NCBI GenBank assembly: GCA_037043015.1
Contig: CM073330.1
Span: 1,451,263-1,515,262 of the forward strand
From: Bryum argenteum
Taxonomy: Eukaryota > Streptophyta > Bryopsida > Bryales > Bryaceae
Reading direction: 5' to 3'
Length of the DNA stretch: 64,000 bases
Shown: piece by piece, positions 22,726 through 35,236 of the stretch
Layout of the letters: each line of letters starts with the position of its first letter
How positions within the stretch are numbered: position 1 is the first letter of the stretch
The notes under the pieces: model-generated
Databases searched by the model: none
What the model was told of the DNA's origin: nothing
The model's input: only the letters and a program-made list of their open reading frames with translations
Position numbers and translations under genes: made by a program

Positions 22726-24496
22726 TTACTCTAGTTTAATTTTCAAAGTGGGTGACATAAGAAAAAAGGAAGTTCTATCAACGATATGGGCTGCATACGG
22801 TAGGTGTACGAAAGACATTCAAATCCATAAGGTAGGGGCCTTGAGAATCATTCCGAGTTCATAAAATTGTTGAAACCACCTATTTGATACATGTACGTGC
22901 TTTTAGAATGTTGTGTATGTTTTGGAAGTAACGTGCTTATTGGTAAACTCACACACTAATATAGGCATGTGCTCCTCAATAGTTGTGTGTGAAATTTGGA
23001 AGGTAAGATGCTTCTTGATGCTCTTACTATAATTTATATAAAGTGAAGCGGGATTGGTGCAATGGTTGGGAAGTAATATGCTTATGGGCAGGTTGGTCAT
23101 AATTGATAAAGTAAAGTGTAGCAATACAACTGTTGGACTCATGGTACATCAATGTTAGCTTTTGTGTCATTTTATTATTTATCACCTTTCATATTGCATA
23201 TGGAAAGGCTGTAAGAACTCTATTTAGAGACCTACAAAGCTCTTTAGAACTCTGATTCTTATAATTGACCAACATGATTGATAAAGATTAACACCCTATT
23301 ATTGTTTATTCTTGCAAATAGAAACTAAGCCTATACTTTATAATAATGAAAATTGAGAGACAAAAACTCGAAATCTTGTAAAAAATACATATACAGTGAA
23401 AGCTCCAATCAACAAACATGTGGATGGTACTATGGTTGAGAATATATCTATGAAGTGCTTAACCCCTAGAGTCATGTAAAATCCCAATTGGTGTTTGAGT
23501 ACTTTAAAGAGCAATTGTTTACCAAACTTTGAAAAATACTCTCTCATGTTTTTATATTTTTTTAAGAAAAAAACACATTTGACATGACTTGTGAATGAAG
23601 TTGATTTGAGATCCTAGAAGTTGGATAAAAATAACAAATAATTATAGGCCTGAGATTTTAAAGGTATGAAATCTTCAATTTTTATGATTAAACAAACTTT
23701 TTACTAGGTCAAAACCAAATTCTTGAGACCCCCTATAGTTTCATATAATGATGTTTGACGTTGCATCTACATTCACCATAAACTATAATCCCTTCCTTAA
23801 CATTCACCATAAAACAAGAGTCCCTTGCATTAACATTCACCATAAACAATAATCCTTTCCATTAACATTCACCACATGGTGTTCATTCAATATCCTTTCT
23901 CATACACCATAGTTTCACTTTTAGAGGGGTTAGTAGCCCTACCATTACCATAATGACCTCTGGACATACATCCATGGATATGTCGAACAAACACTATATA
24001 TACGCTGACCTCAAATAGGTTGGAGTTCTTCCTCCCAACATGCAAAACTTGAGCTAAAGAAATCTAGTTCATTGAGGTATTAGAGCTAATCACATAAAAA
24101 AGCCTGAACTAACTTGGGTCACATCGTGAAATATATCATGAAACACCCAAAAATTGACTTGAGCACGACTGATTGCAATCGCAATTCCGTAGGGAGCTGC
24201 TCTTCATCTTCCTCACTCACGTAGGGAGCAACAAAGTCCATGTTGGAGTTCTTCTTCTTCATACACCATAAGACGTTTGTTCTATAGGAAAAAACAACCC
24301 ACTAAAACGAGTGTGCCACATTCAACGAGAATAACCCGCACGAGCGTCCAAGCTAAATAAAACCCTGCCAATTAAAGCAGCCCCTTCGACACCTTTTTTT
24401 TAAGGGAGCAACAAAAAATCCCCTTTTGTTCTATACAATCCACTATTGTACTCCAGCCCAAAAAACAATCTTCTTTCAGTAAAGCATTTACTGTTC

Positions 24497-24497
<1 letters not shown>
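22726..24497. other. AT-rich spacer with a minisatellite
   Basis: No gene recognised. At 23768-23880 a unit of about 36 bp beginning AACATTCACCATAAA is repeated three to four times. Confidence 0.55.

Positions 24498-24533
<36 letters not shown>
24498..24533. repeat. A36 homopolymer
   Basis: An uninterrupted run of 36 A. No retroposon body was recognised on its 5' side, and its true length is uncertain because such runs are error-prone. Confidence 0.9.
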
Positions 24534-24535
<2 letters not shown>

Positions 24536-25467
24536 TCCAAAAATGCAAAAACAAGAGAAAGCATCAGAATCCTCTCAGGAATTTCAAATATACATTAAAA
24601 TTCAATTTGTTTGAGTAGATAAAGACTGCAAATTACTGCAAGCCATTAAAGGAAGCCACTGAATATCCTGCTTGCTTTTTGCATTATAGGAGAGCCACTG
24701 GATCCTTGGCAGTAAAAAAAGGACGATGGAAATCTAATGGGGTCAAAGTCACAGTTAATGACAAAATTCTGTTTATAAGTGTGGCTATAAATAGAACAAA
24801 GATTCAGGGGCAGCAAAGTGGAAAAAATTGACCTGAGTGCTTTCTTACTTTCCAAGTGTCAAGACCATAGGATTCATTAATGTGGGTTAAGACAAAGTGT
24901 CTGCAAAGGGCCGAAATTAATGGAAAAAGGGAGGCTCTCCTGCCCTTAATCAACTGCTAAAAAATATATATGCAGAGGGCACCAATGATTTGAAATGTGG
25001 AGGCTCTTCAGTGGGCGGCTGCTCACAAACAAAGTGTGATTACTTGCATGCCCAAAGAATCTATGGACTTCGCTTGGCATTTAACTCGCATTTGTCGTTT
25101 TTCCTAAGCTCATTTTCATTTGTGCAGTTTCTTTTAGAAAAGAAATCCTTAGCTCCCGTGATTTTGTCCCTCTCACATTGAATGGCAAGATAGAATGGTC
25201 GTTGGAAGTTACACTCTGCTTGAATGAAAATCACACCAGAAATATATGGTAGAATTCTCTTTTGTTTCTTTTGTTTCGTATGATATGAAAATTTTAGCAT
25301 GGTTGCAGGAATAAAAAATCACTAATCAGAACACACTAATTCTTTTGTCAGAGCAAGTATCACCGTAATAAAAGTACGTCATGTCACAAACCACCCAAGG
25401 CCAATACTCTCACTTGAAATATCAAAAACATAAACCTCGGAAACTCAGAGGCCGTTGGAGCAGGGAC
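24534..25467. other. AT-rich spacer
   Basis: No gene, RNA or repeat recognised; open frames are short on both strands. Confidence 0.5.
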
Positions 25468-25606
25468 AAATGTGGGGTATCTAGTGAAAATGGCAAATGT
25501 GGGGGTGTCCAGTGAAAATGGCAAATGTGGGGGAGTCCAATCAAAATGGCAAATGTGGGGGTGTCCAGGCAAAATGGCAAATGTGGGGGTGTCCAGTCAA
25601 AATGGC
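25468..25606. repeat. Minisatellite, about 28-bp unit, five copies
   Basis: The unit GCAAATGTGGGGGTGTCCAG plus TGAAAATG repeats in direct contact with small changes (TGTCCAG/AGTCCAA). There are no spacers between units. Confidence 0.9.
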
Positions 25607-26073
25607 TTCACTACCATAGTTGGTAGCGGATGGACCATAGACGTAACTCTCATGTTACCTGCAGGTCATGTCTGGTCCCCCTCTCCCTCTACTTCGCCAT
25701 CTCAAGTCGGACCTCTCAAGTCGGACGTACTGTAACTTAATGGAGCTATTTGGTACCAGATATTTATCTGTGTATTGGACAATCTATTGGACTCCGAAGG
25801 TGAGAGAAGCGAAGAGCCTTCGATCTGGACACCACAGAACCGCTTGTTTGAGAATGGCCATACCTGGAAGACATGGATCGGATTGTTCCACTTGCCTACG
25901 ATTGCTGCTCACCATCGGTCGTCACGGCGCAACTCACAGTATTTTGCCTGTGCTCACTTTCCTCTCCACCGCTTCGCTTGCTGCCTGGAGCTCACCAACC
26001 CTAATTACGATCTCACTTGCAGTAATAATACTACACCAAAAAAGTAATAATATGGCTAGCTGAATCTTAGTTG
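25607..26073. other. GC-richer island, unassigned
   Basis: Less AT-rich than its surroundings, with overlapping open frames (25668-26063 and 25775-26047). Neither resembles a known protein. It may be a piece of an old gene. Confidence 0.35.
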
Positions 26074-26216
26074 TTGTCTTATCAGACAAAATTCTTATTC
26101 ATTTGTCGTACACAATTTAGATGAGATGTACATTTGATACATTGAAAATGTATTAGATGTACGTCAAATCTAACTTGTGTTTGACAAATGAATAGGAATT
26201 TTGTCTGATAAGGCAA
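26074..26216. repeat. Short hairpin element (143 bp inverted repeat)
   Basis: The outer arms 26074-26115 and 26175-26216 are inverted copies (TTGTCTTATCAGACAAAATT against AATTTTGTCTGATAAGGCAA), and the inner 60 bases are also partly self-complementary. It folds as one long stem. It could be a small MITE or a microRNA-like precursor. Confidence 0.8.
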
Positions 26217-26291
26217 TCTTGCTTTTGATCAAATAAGTAAGATATCATGTTATAAGATCCCCCAAAGTAGTATAGATAGTTGTTTGCTTAA

Positions 26292-27204
26292 CCCTTGAAC
26301 GTCTTTAGTCAAAAAAGTATTCTCAAAAAATGTCATACATGAAAATGAAGGTGAGATTTTTGATCTCATCCAAACAAAGTTGTTGTAGGTCATGTGGGTC
26401 GAAATTTGATTTGTGAGGCCTCATCGATTGCGAGATCATAACGTATTAGTACACATATCGAGCTACAAAATTTCATCATTTTCACTTTAGAGTGGATATT
26501 CTACAAACAAAGCTACTCTAATGGAAAAAAATTCTCCAACAGAAAGTTGTTCACCTTCATCTCAATACTACCCTTGTGCCAAAAAAAACTTCCGAAAATT
26601 CTTGGTTTGAAAAGTAGCCTAGCACTGGTAAAGGGAAAATAGAACAATACTAAACCCTTTGACTCATATGATGCCTTATCTACGAAATGTCTTCAATTTT
26701 GATCAAGATTTCTACTACTAAGACTAGACTCTAAATGGAAATCAACCCAAAAATTAAAATTTGAAATCTAACCGTGGATGAAGAAGATAGAGCTTTTCAA
26801 CAATAATCTATTTTTTCATTTTTTACCATTGTGGAAACATCATTGCATTTGTAATACCAAAAGTATTTGGATCAAAAATGTTCTAAACAAGAAGTTGTTG
26901 AATTTTATCTTAAGATCTTGTTCATGTAAAACAAATAAATATTTTTGGTTTTACATAATTGGATGGCAATGGTAAAACATACCTTATGTTTGAAAACCAA
27001 AACCAAAAGTTGTCTTCAATAAAATGCATGCCATCAATTCATACTTCATTAGGTTTGAGAATTTTATCACACAAACTAGACTTGATTTGGGACTCAACCT
27101 AAGTGATTTCATTTAAAAGAAAGTTTGAATGAAAAAGATATGGCTCTTCAAGTTCCTCCCCTTTATCCAGACTGTAAAAAAACGATATTGGGGACGTTTG
27201 GGGG
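26292..27204 (+). mobile_element. TTAA-bounded non-autonomous element, copy 2
   Basis: About 913 bp; left TTAA at 26288-26291, right boundary GGGGG then TTAC (one change from TTAA). The interior aligns with copy 1 (for example GTCATGTGGGTCGAAATTTG, TTGCGAGATCATAACGTATT), with extra sequence in the middle. Non-coding. Confidence 0.6.
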
Positions 27205-28896
27205 TTACTAAAAAATTATCAAACCTAAAAGATTAAACTTGAGGTAAACCCTTATCATAAAGTGTGGCTACATTAAACATACAATTGAGTGCAACATAAA
27301 ATCAAACTCAATAACCTCCCCTTTTTTTCAATAGAAAGTTGATTTGTTCTTGAATCAACAAAGATTGTGCAATTGGAAGAAATTGGTGGACTAATGCGAA
27401 TATGTTATGTGTTAGCTAGATCTCAAAATCTGCAATCTTTATATCAAATAGCCATATGTTTGTTTGGGCGATGGAATCTCCGCCCTCGTGTTGCCATTCA
27501 ACCATGCATGTGACGTTGTTGAAAGTGGCCATATTCCTTAGGTTGCACAAACCATCTAGAGTTCAATTCCGACTTATATTCCATATGATATTGGATATCA
27601 AGGTATTTTATGTTTTAACAACTACAAATGAATAATTGGTGTGGAGGATTATGCGCAAGAAATTTATAAAGAGTTGAGAAGGTCGGGAATTATTAGCCGG
27701 GGTGTGAGAACATGGTGTAGGTTGAGAACTTTTCGAGTTTGGGTTTGATATCCTTATAGTAACACAACAAGTGCACGGTGCATGAGGTGTTGATGAAATG
27801 ACATTTCTTTCAGGAATGCATAAACCAATTGGATTGCACATTTGACTTACGTCCTAAATGATAGTCGGATTCCAAAGTATTTGTAACCCCTTGTTTGGAA
27901 GTGGGAATTGTAGCAAGGAATCCTCGGCATGCAATGCAACCGATGTGGATAAGATTTTTTATTTGTTTCTTTCAAAACTCAATTGGAAGAAATTTCCATA
28001 GCAAAAGTGGATAAAAATTTGTAACTTATAATTATATCATTGACTTCACAAAAAGTTACTTTCCATATTGTTAGTTGCAATATCCACTTGTGATCAAAAA
28101 GTTACTAAAAACTTGAAATGGATAAGAGCCCCAAATAGGGTACCATAGCTAGTTACTCTTTCTATCTGATGGGCCAGATACGTAGAATATACAATTCCAA
28201 CTACAAAGCAGTATATGAATATGCCCTATACAAGAGAACAAGAATGTACTCCAAGACAAAATGATGCTGGGGTTAAATTAAGCACAAGTGAAAAAAAAAA
28301 GTCACTTCACAATAACTTCACATGGAATAGAGAAATCATTGATCCCGGGCAGCTGAGAGAAAAAATTTCAACTTGCATTCAATGCAAGCAGTCTTTTTAA
28401 CCCGAGGGCCCGCTGCATTCAATGCAGCTGCCATCAACAATTTTCTCGGTCCGTGGTCCCTGGGTCCAACGGACTCAATTGGTCCCTCCGGGCATGCGGG
28501 CAGCACCCTGAGGACTCTTTTTGGACTTTTTGGTCACAGAATTCTGGGGGCTTTTTAGACTTCCGCTAGATATTGTTCATTATGATTAGGCTAATTAGAT
28601 GGGGGCCGGTTATCGTAATTAGAATGGGTATTTAATTGGCCTATTTGCATGTTGGTCTTCAAGTGTGTGAGATTTGCTCAAATCGGTGGTTGCTATTAAA
28701 ACAACAATGCCTCAAACCTGAACTTTTGGGCATAATTCATGACTTTTCTTATATTGGCAATTGAGACAGATCATTTATGCTGGAAAAATGTCTCAAAGTG
28801 GAAAAAAATTGAAGTCAAGGTAGAGACACCTATACCCATTGATTCTAGGCTTTGTATAAAGTATTATTAGGTTATAAGAGGGGGATCAGTGGTTAC
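27205..28896. other. AT-rich spacer with possible small MITE and twin palindromes
   Basis: No gene recognised. Between about 27885 and 28142 the ends CCCCTTGTTTGG and CCAAATAGGG could be those of a hAT-type MITE, weakly supported. At 28372-28388 and 28412-28428 two palindromes share the core TGCATTCAATGCA. Confidence 0.4.
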
Positions 28897-29367
28897 CCTA
28901 AAATGTTTGAAATGTCGAAAAATGACAATTTGGATGATAAGCCGAATATGTGAAGAGCCATAGATTATTCATTCGAAATTCTGTTCTTGATGAGATTAGT
29001 TTGGTTGAATCTCTAATCGAGTCTAGTTTGTGTGGTGAAATTTCACCATTACAAGGCCAACATTTGCACGTAGAATTTTTTTTGTTGCTTTTTTTGGGTA
29101 TAAGTGTGTTTTTGAGCCGGAGGTAAACAACTTCCTAGTTGGAGACTTCGATTGTAGTAGGTTTGTTATTAGTATTTTCATGTTTTATTGGTACTAATAC
29201 CTTAAAATCTTGCAATCTATAAAGCCTCACAAATAAAAATTTTATCCACATGACCTACAACAAGTCTATCATAAGATTGAACAGTTAAGTTTTGAATTAC
29301 TTGTCTTCATTTTCACCTCTGCCAATTTTTTGAGAATTATGTTTCAAGGCTTAGGACCCCTGGGCAT
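28897..29367 (-). mobile_element. TTAA-bounded non-autonomous element, copy 3
   Basis: Reverse-oriented relative to copies 1 and 2. The left end ACCCTAAAATG, ATGTCGAAAAATGACAATTT and GAAGAGCCATAG match the right part of copy 1 in reverse. The right end reaches a TTAA at 29368-29371. Shorter than the others. Confidence 0.55.
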
Positions 29368-32300
29368 TTAACTCCTAAACGACCACGGCCACCGATTCAA
29401 CTTTTACAAAAAAAAATTTACAGTCAACTTCAAATGTTATGATCTCACATCTAGTGATGATCCAACGGTTGAAAATTTTCACACTACTACCGATGGTAGT
29501 CTACTTCAAGATCCTACGGTTGAAAGTATCAAAAATTTCCAAAAATATTGGACGTACCCCCATTAGTACATACTGGTCAGTGTTGGGATTTCAAGCTGCC
29601 AAAACAACGTGGATCTTTAGGGGTTAAGCCCTAAACGATCATGGTGTTTTTTGGGAGCTTGAAACCTTAAACTACAATTTCCTAAAAAATGTGGTTTTTT
29701 CTCGTGGGATTCAATTACCAAGAACTTCTATAGATTTTTCTCGTGTAGATTTTCCGTGCTGAAAATTGCGCCATTATAATATCCTCGCGCTCAAAGATTC
29801 GTCAAAGACTTCAGATGACAAAAGGAACATTCGTGCATGGATAACAAGAACGTTCATACGTGTGCAACTCTGCAATTACAATTTTCAAAAACCGGTAAGC
29901 CCGCATGCATTAACTCCATTCCACCTAGAAATTCAGGAGATCTTACACGACTGACAGTGACGAGAGACACAATTTTTCTCTCTCGGCTTCAAATCCGGTC
30001 AATTCAAACTTCTAACTTTTGGCTTCCCTATGAAGATCTGCTTTCTGATTTCTGAATATTCTAAATGCTGAAAGGAATAGATCAATATGGCACAACCATA
30101 TTTCAATTGAAATCTCACCTGCAACGTGAAAGGCACATTCAAGCTGTCCGTTGATGGATACTCCAATTAATCGATCATGGCCTATGTCGATCGATGATTC
30201 ATATCCTCACACTCAGTCCTTCTGCGGTGATCCATCGTCTCTCACGATCAAAGGTGGCCATGATTCAAGCTCGAAAGCTACGTCAATGAAGACTCGGTTG
30301 TTTGCAAGGTACACATTGTCCAACACAAATCAAACCGCCCAACTGATAGTAGCTCTCACCATCAATCCATTTTACTAGTAAAAGTTTCCACATCGAGAAA
30401 GCAATCATGGACTTCATTCCCGGCCATGAAACACCGCAACGTCATAATCTGTCCCGAAACTACAGATGCTGGGTGTACAGCAGTATCACGATTGTATGGC
30501 GTTTCCGTTAATCTTGTGAATGAAATGCAGACTTGCATGTACCATCTTGACATGGAGGTGGATATGATTGTGTTTGTACGTGTAGAATGGAACTGCTCAC
30601 TCTTGATGTGGTTTCTCTTCAGTTTTTACTCTGTAAGCTACTGGCCATCTTTCTTTCGGTGCAGTACTTAACTGGCAATTCAGCTAAAGTAGCATCGAGA
30701 TTCAATCGAAGAAGAGCTGATTTCGATCTATTAGGGTGTGGAACAGGGCTAGAGTTTGAATAATGTATAAATTGCATGCACGTCACTCGGTGGATGGTAG
30801 CCCTTCTGTTCGGTGGAATATGACAGATCGAACGTAGTGGAAGCTGCGTTACGTTACATTATGCATCGATTAAGAACTTTTTGTAACCGCAATCCAACAC
30901 TTTTTAATTTGTTGTGGTGGTAGGTTCGCATTTGAAGAGACTATCAATGTTATATCTCATAATAGTGCCTACCCCAACTTTATGAGTTTCCTTACCCTAA
31001 AAGAGAGAGGTGTGAATTGGGACGATATGGTTTTGAGCAAGATCCTATGGTTAGATTCAGAAATACTTTGTTTGTGGATTTCAAATATGGCCGTGTGGAG
31101 ATCATTAAGCTTCTTCTTTAAGGGGTTAATTTGTCATTTTGATATTAAGTCATGTGGATGAAGATATTCATCCACATATCAATTATTCTTTCTGGTGCGA
31201 GATTTTGTTCACTTACAAAACATGAAGTAGTTTCTCTTTCTCTCTTACTATAAGGTAGTGTGCTCAAAATCCATATAGCGGAAGAAACCGTTTAGTAACT
31301 CCATCCAAGTAGGAGATACATTCTAGCTTCCACTTTCAATTTTCAATGCACTCATGGGATACCAAAACTCCAACATTGTGCTCTGAAACGGAACTTGAAC
31401 AAGTTCCGCTGTCGCTTAGCAATATGCTGAACAAATCAACCATGAATTTGTTTGATTTATGCGTGGAATTACGCCATACATAATCTTGGAACTCTAGTTC
31501 CTTACACTAGTGCAAAACCCATGTTTTAATACTAGGCAAAACAATGTTTCAATAGTGTTAGAACAATTTTGATGTTACTTGTTTGAACGCCTAAACAATA
31601 TTTGAAAGGGGTGGTTAAAACCATCGAGACACTATAAATAGACTAAGTATTTGAACACCTCTCTGTTAATCGATCATTTGTTGGATATACCCTTACAATA
31701 GGCTAGGTCCGGACTAGTCGATTCGGTCCGTCAATATAGACGATAGTCGATACCCGGTCGGATGTAATGACCGATATGAGTTAGAGGAAATAGAGAGAAT
31801 CAATAGACTTAGTATCAACAAATAGAGACCTACCCGACTAAGGTAGGCGACTTGACTAGTCGACTAGACCAATCGAACCGACCAAGTTGAGCCGACCAGG
31901 CCTAACACCATGTCAGACTTGGCCCTACATGTACTCCTCTTTCAATTAGGAGGAGTGATTCTTTTCATTGTAGCTAAACTTTTTCTCTTTCTCTACAAGC
32001 GACAACCACTCTTGTATATTATGTTTGTTGTTCGATTGTTGCTAGTCCAGTGTCTCACAGTTTATGGGCTGAAGTTCCATGCTTAGAAGTGGATTGTACT
32101 AGTTTAAGAATCTTGAGTGGTATTAAATATATGTTTTGCTTCCGCCATATTGAATGGTTAGCCCACCTGTCTAGCCTCAGTCAGTCGATGGAAGGTTATG
32201 AACTAAGGTTATGAACTACCATCAATCCGTTGACGGCTGAAGTTGAGTTTTGCAAGAGGAGTAAATGATAAAAACCCCCTACTTCCGGTAGTCCTAGATT

Positions 32301-32589
32301 TTGAGAATCTACACCTAACACTCTCTTGGTGTTTCAACCAAGCTATATGAGGTGAAGATTTTAGAAATTTCAATATTGTACATTTCAAGAGTAAAGCCTC
32401 CTTAATATAACTTTCATAATTTCAGTGGTGAAAATATTCCAAAAATAAAAACCCTTAATCCACTGTAGTGCAAAAATAAAAACTCTTAATCGAGTTTGGC
32501 TTAGTAATCGTGATAATATGCTTACAAACTTCTAATCTTTTGTATATTTATTCTAGTTAGAACTAAGTTTTATTGGCTTGGGCATGCTC
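29368..32589. other. Spacer, no gene assigned
   Basis: About 29760-30800 has mixed composition and short open frames (30151-30378 and 30426-30671) without recognised similarity. The sequence around 29610-29650 resembles the ends of the TTAA-bounded family. The rest is AT-rich. Confidence 0.4.
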
Positions 32590-32737
32590 TCATTAAAGAG
32601 AAGTATTGAGCAAGAGCAAGTCTCATCCAACATAAACAAGCTCCAAAACTCAAATAGTGTAAGAGCCAAAAAGCATAAGCACATTTATCTACATCTATTG
32701 AATATCTTATCTTGAACTTTATAAGTAGCAATCAGTT

Positions 32738-32982
32738 AGGCACCACAAGCCTTGGCTTGGTGGTTGGGGCTCCTCGCCCCCAATGAGGAGGTCGTGGGTT
32801 CAATTCCGCATGCCGGTGTGGTGCTCACCACTATAGTCCACCCAACTATTGTGGGGGTCCTTGGACCTTGTTGTATGGGTACCAATCTCTCCTTGGCCGG
32901 TGGCCATCGGGATATTAGCATTACTTCATCGGGATATTACACTTCATACACGCCGGCCCCGTAGGGACCGGAGTTTCTGTCT
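32738..32982 (+). mobile_element. tRNA-derived SINE, copy 1
   Basis: The 5' end GGCACCACAAGCCTTGGCTT with TGGTGGTTGGGG (A-box-like) and GGTTCAATTCC (B-box) shows a tRNA-derived head. It ends near GGAGTTTCTGTCT. It is flanked by 11-bp direct repeats AGCAATCAGTT (32727-32737) and AGCAATAAGTT (32983-32993), one mismatch. It matches the copy at 54579-54938 but lacks an internal stretch of about 115 bp. Confidence 0.9.
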
Positions 32983-33301
32983 AGCAATAAGTTTTTTTGT
33001 CAAATATGTGCCTACGAGAAACACACTATTAGGATATACTACAACTAGAGGATTGCAACCCATGATGGAGTATTGAGAAATGTTATGATGTTATAGATAT
33101 ATTTAGAAGTCTCACCTCAAGTCAAGTATTTGAACATTGTTTTTAAAACTTACCACTATATTTATAAAATCATAACATTTCTACTAGCTTATAAAAAACA
33201 AAGGTACTCAAATGTAAATAACAAGCTTTGAACCTTGGAATGGTTCTGAACCTAGAATGGTAGTGATACTAACAAAAAGTAGTTTGCCTCTCACTGTATG
33301 T

Positions 33302-33561
33302 AACCTCAATTCCGTTAAAATGGCATTATGCTATGTGCCATTTTGTCACACCATATCTTACATATGTGCTCGTGAACATGGAATGGTGTATTTTGTAATA
33401 TCACAATTTTTAAATGATATCACTCCTTTGTATACATTGTTACTCATTTTCCATAATATCACCTTCAAATTCTGTTATATCACATGATTTTTGAATTGCA
33501 CTTCAAAAAGTTGAGGTGTGCCATTTTAGCGGCATAACGCCATTTTAACGGAATTGAGGAT
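33302..33561 (+). mobile_element. MITE of the AATTCCGTTAAAATGG family, copy 2
   Basis: 260 bp, ends AACCTCAATTCCGTTAAAAT and ATTTTAACGGAATTGAGGAT, flanked by ATGT on both sides (33298-33301 and 33562-33565). It is inserted in the exon 2 remnant of the decayed AP2-derived copy. Confidence 0.88.
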
Positions 33562-34198
33562 ATGTGTATCTTAAAAAAAAATACTGGAAGTTTGAACTTT
33601 TTTGAAACAATTGTTCAAATATGTAAAAGAGCAATGTTTCTGAATGGCTGTTCAAAAGCATTGCCCTTAAATATTGGTAAACAACATAAACATTTGAGGG
33701 TCATAAACAACCAAAAATTTTGTGCTATTAGGGAAGGTTTTAGTAGTATTAGAGGGATCAAGTGATATAAGATAAGAGTAATGTTAAATGATGTGTTGCC
33801 TTAAAAGCGTAACTAGATACGCCTTTAAATGGGCATGTGGGCCAAAATGGGACATTGAATAACACCATTTTCAGAGAATTGCGATTATAATAAATCATTA
33901 TGAGGTTTACACTGGTTTAAATTTGAATTGTATTGATTTGAATTGTATTGGTTAGGACACGTGTTGTTACAATTGTTATTGGATGATTATAAAGCATGAA
34001 TGATTTGTGTCTATCATGCAAAGGGCCATTGCTGCAAGAGTACTTACTCCTTTCCGGAATAGACACTTTATGAGAAAATGTATAGATTACTTCATCCATT
34101 CGTGCAAGTTGAATTGCTTATTTTAAAGTTTATACCCAAGAGTCAAAGGGGTGTCTAAATTACACCAAATACGACATAAAACACGTTAAATTGTTATA

Positions 34199-34886
34199 AT
34201 ATGAGCTCCTAAACGTCCCCAATGTTGTTATCTACATTTTGGATGAAGCTTTGAAAAGCCATAACTTCTTCATCTAAATTCTGTTTTTGATGTAAACACT
34301 TTGGTCTGGGCCCAAATAAACTCTAGATTTTCTAGTAAAAATTATAGACCCATACAATTAGGTATGAACTAGTGGCATGCATTTTAATGAGGGGAGCTTT
34401 TGGTTTTGGAATTTCAAACTTAAGGCATGTTTTACCATTGCAAGCCAATAATGTGAGCACTCTTGGAGGTGTGAACCAATTTTGTCTTTTTTTAAAAAAA
34501 AATTTAACTTCCGACAGTAAGATCTTGTACCTTAGCCTATTTTTTAAGTTACTAATCCAAAAAATGAATGTTGGATGTTTACAATTTGAGAGATCATAAC
34601 ATCCAAAGTTTGTCTTCCAAGTTTTTCTCGGCACAGTAAAGATTGTTTTCAAATTTTTTTGGGGCTACTCTTGTAGGTTTGGTAAACTTTTTGACTTGGA
34701 TCACTATGGAACTTTAGTTGGATTTAGCAATAAAAAAATTTCTACATATGTGAATTTTACCACATACACTTTGCAGTATAAGAAGCACCTTATAATACTC
34801 TTAAACAAAAATAAAATTTTTAACTCCTTCATCTAAGCTGCCCAAAATCTCAAAAACCCATTTGGGTTTTAAAGGAGCTTTAGGGG
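34199..34886 (-). mobile_element. TTAA-bounded non-autonomous element, copy 4
   Basis: Reverse orientation. CCTAAACGTCCCCAATGTTG and GCCATAACTTCTTCATCTAA match the right part of copy 2 in reverse; the right end CTTTAGGGG meets TTAA at 34887-34890. Confidence 0.6.
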
Positions 34887-35236
34887 TTAAAGATACATTA
34901 AGGACTAAAAAGTCAAAGATATACTCACCAAAACAAATTTATATGTATGTATAAAATTATACACTACGTTTTTGAGTGTTTTATGAGGTTTTTAATGTGA
35001 CGTCTAAACTTAAGACCAAAAATGCTCTACACAAAGTTTTTTTACTCATTGAGATTGTTTCTTTCACCAAAATTATAAACCAACTATATTTATGAGCATC
35101 TACAAACAACAGGTTTTGTTCAAAGTCTATCCTTAAAATATCAATACCAAACCAACCATCAAATATATAAATCATGAAAATTACAAGCACTTTAAAAAAT
35201 GATGTCATAGTCTTCGATTATAGTTATAAAATGATT

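Larger units (their letters stand above)
32590..34170 (-). pseudogene. Decayed AP2-derived gene copy, broken by a SINE and a MITE
   Basis: Patches align with introns and exons 2-3 of the complete genes A and B: near 33000 TTGTCAAATATGTGCCTACG matches exon 3 and its acceptor, near 33270-33295 AGTTTGCCTCTCACT matches exon 2, and 32600-32660 matches intron 3. A SINE (32738-32982) lies at exon 3 and a MITE (33302-33561) in exon 2. The part after 33590 also aligns with 46640-47165. Exons 4-8 are not seen. It is clearly non-functional. Confidence 0.7.

Noticed and set aside
24498-24533. A36 as the tail of a processed retrocopy or LINE
   Set aside because: No coding or LINE-like sequence was recognised upstream, and no flanking duplication was seen.
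25468-25606. CRISPR-like array of 28-bp repeats
   Set aside because: Units are directly adjacent with no spacers, and the context is a eukaryotic nuclear genome; it is a minisatellite.
31680-32335. Possible solo LTR (a TGTTGG start and a CTAACA end)
   Set aside because: No matching target-site duplication or partner LTR was found; the ends could be chance.
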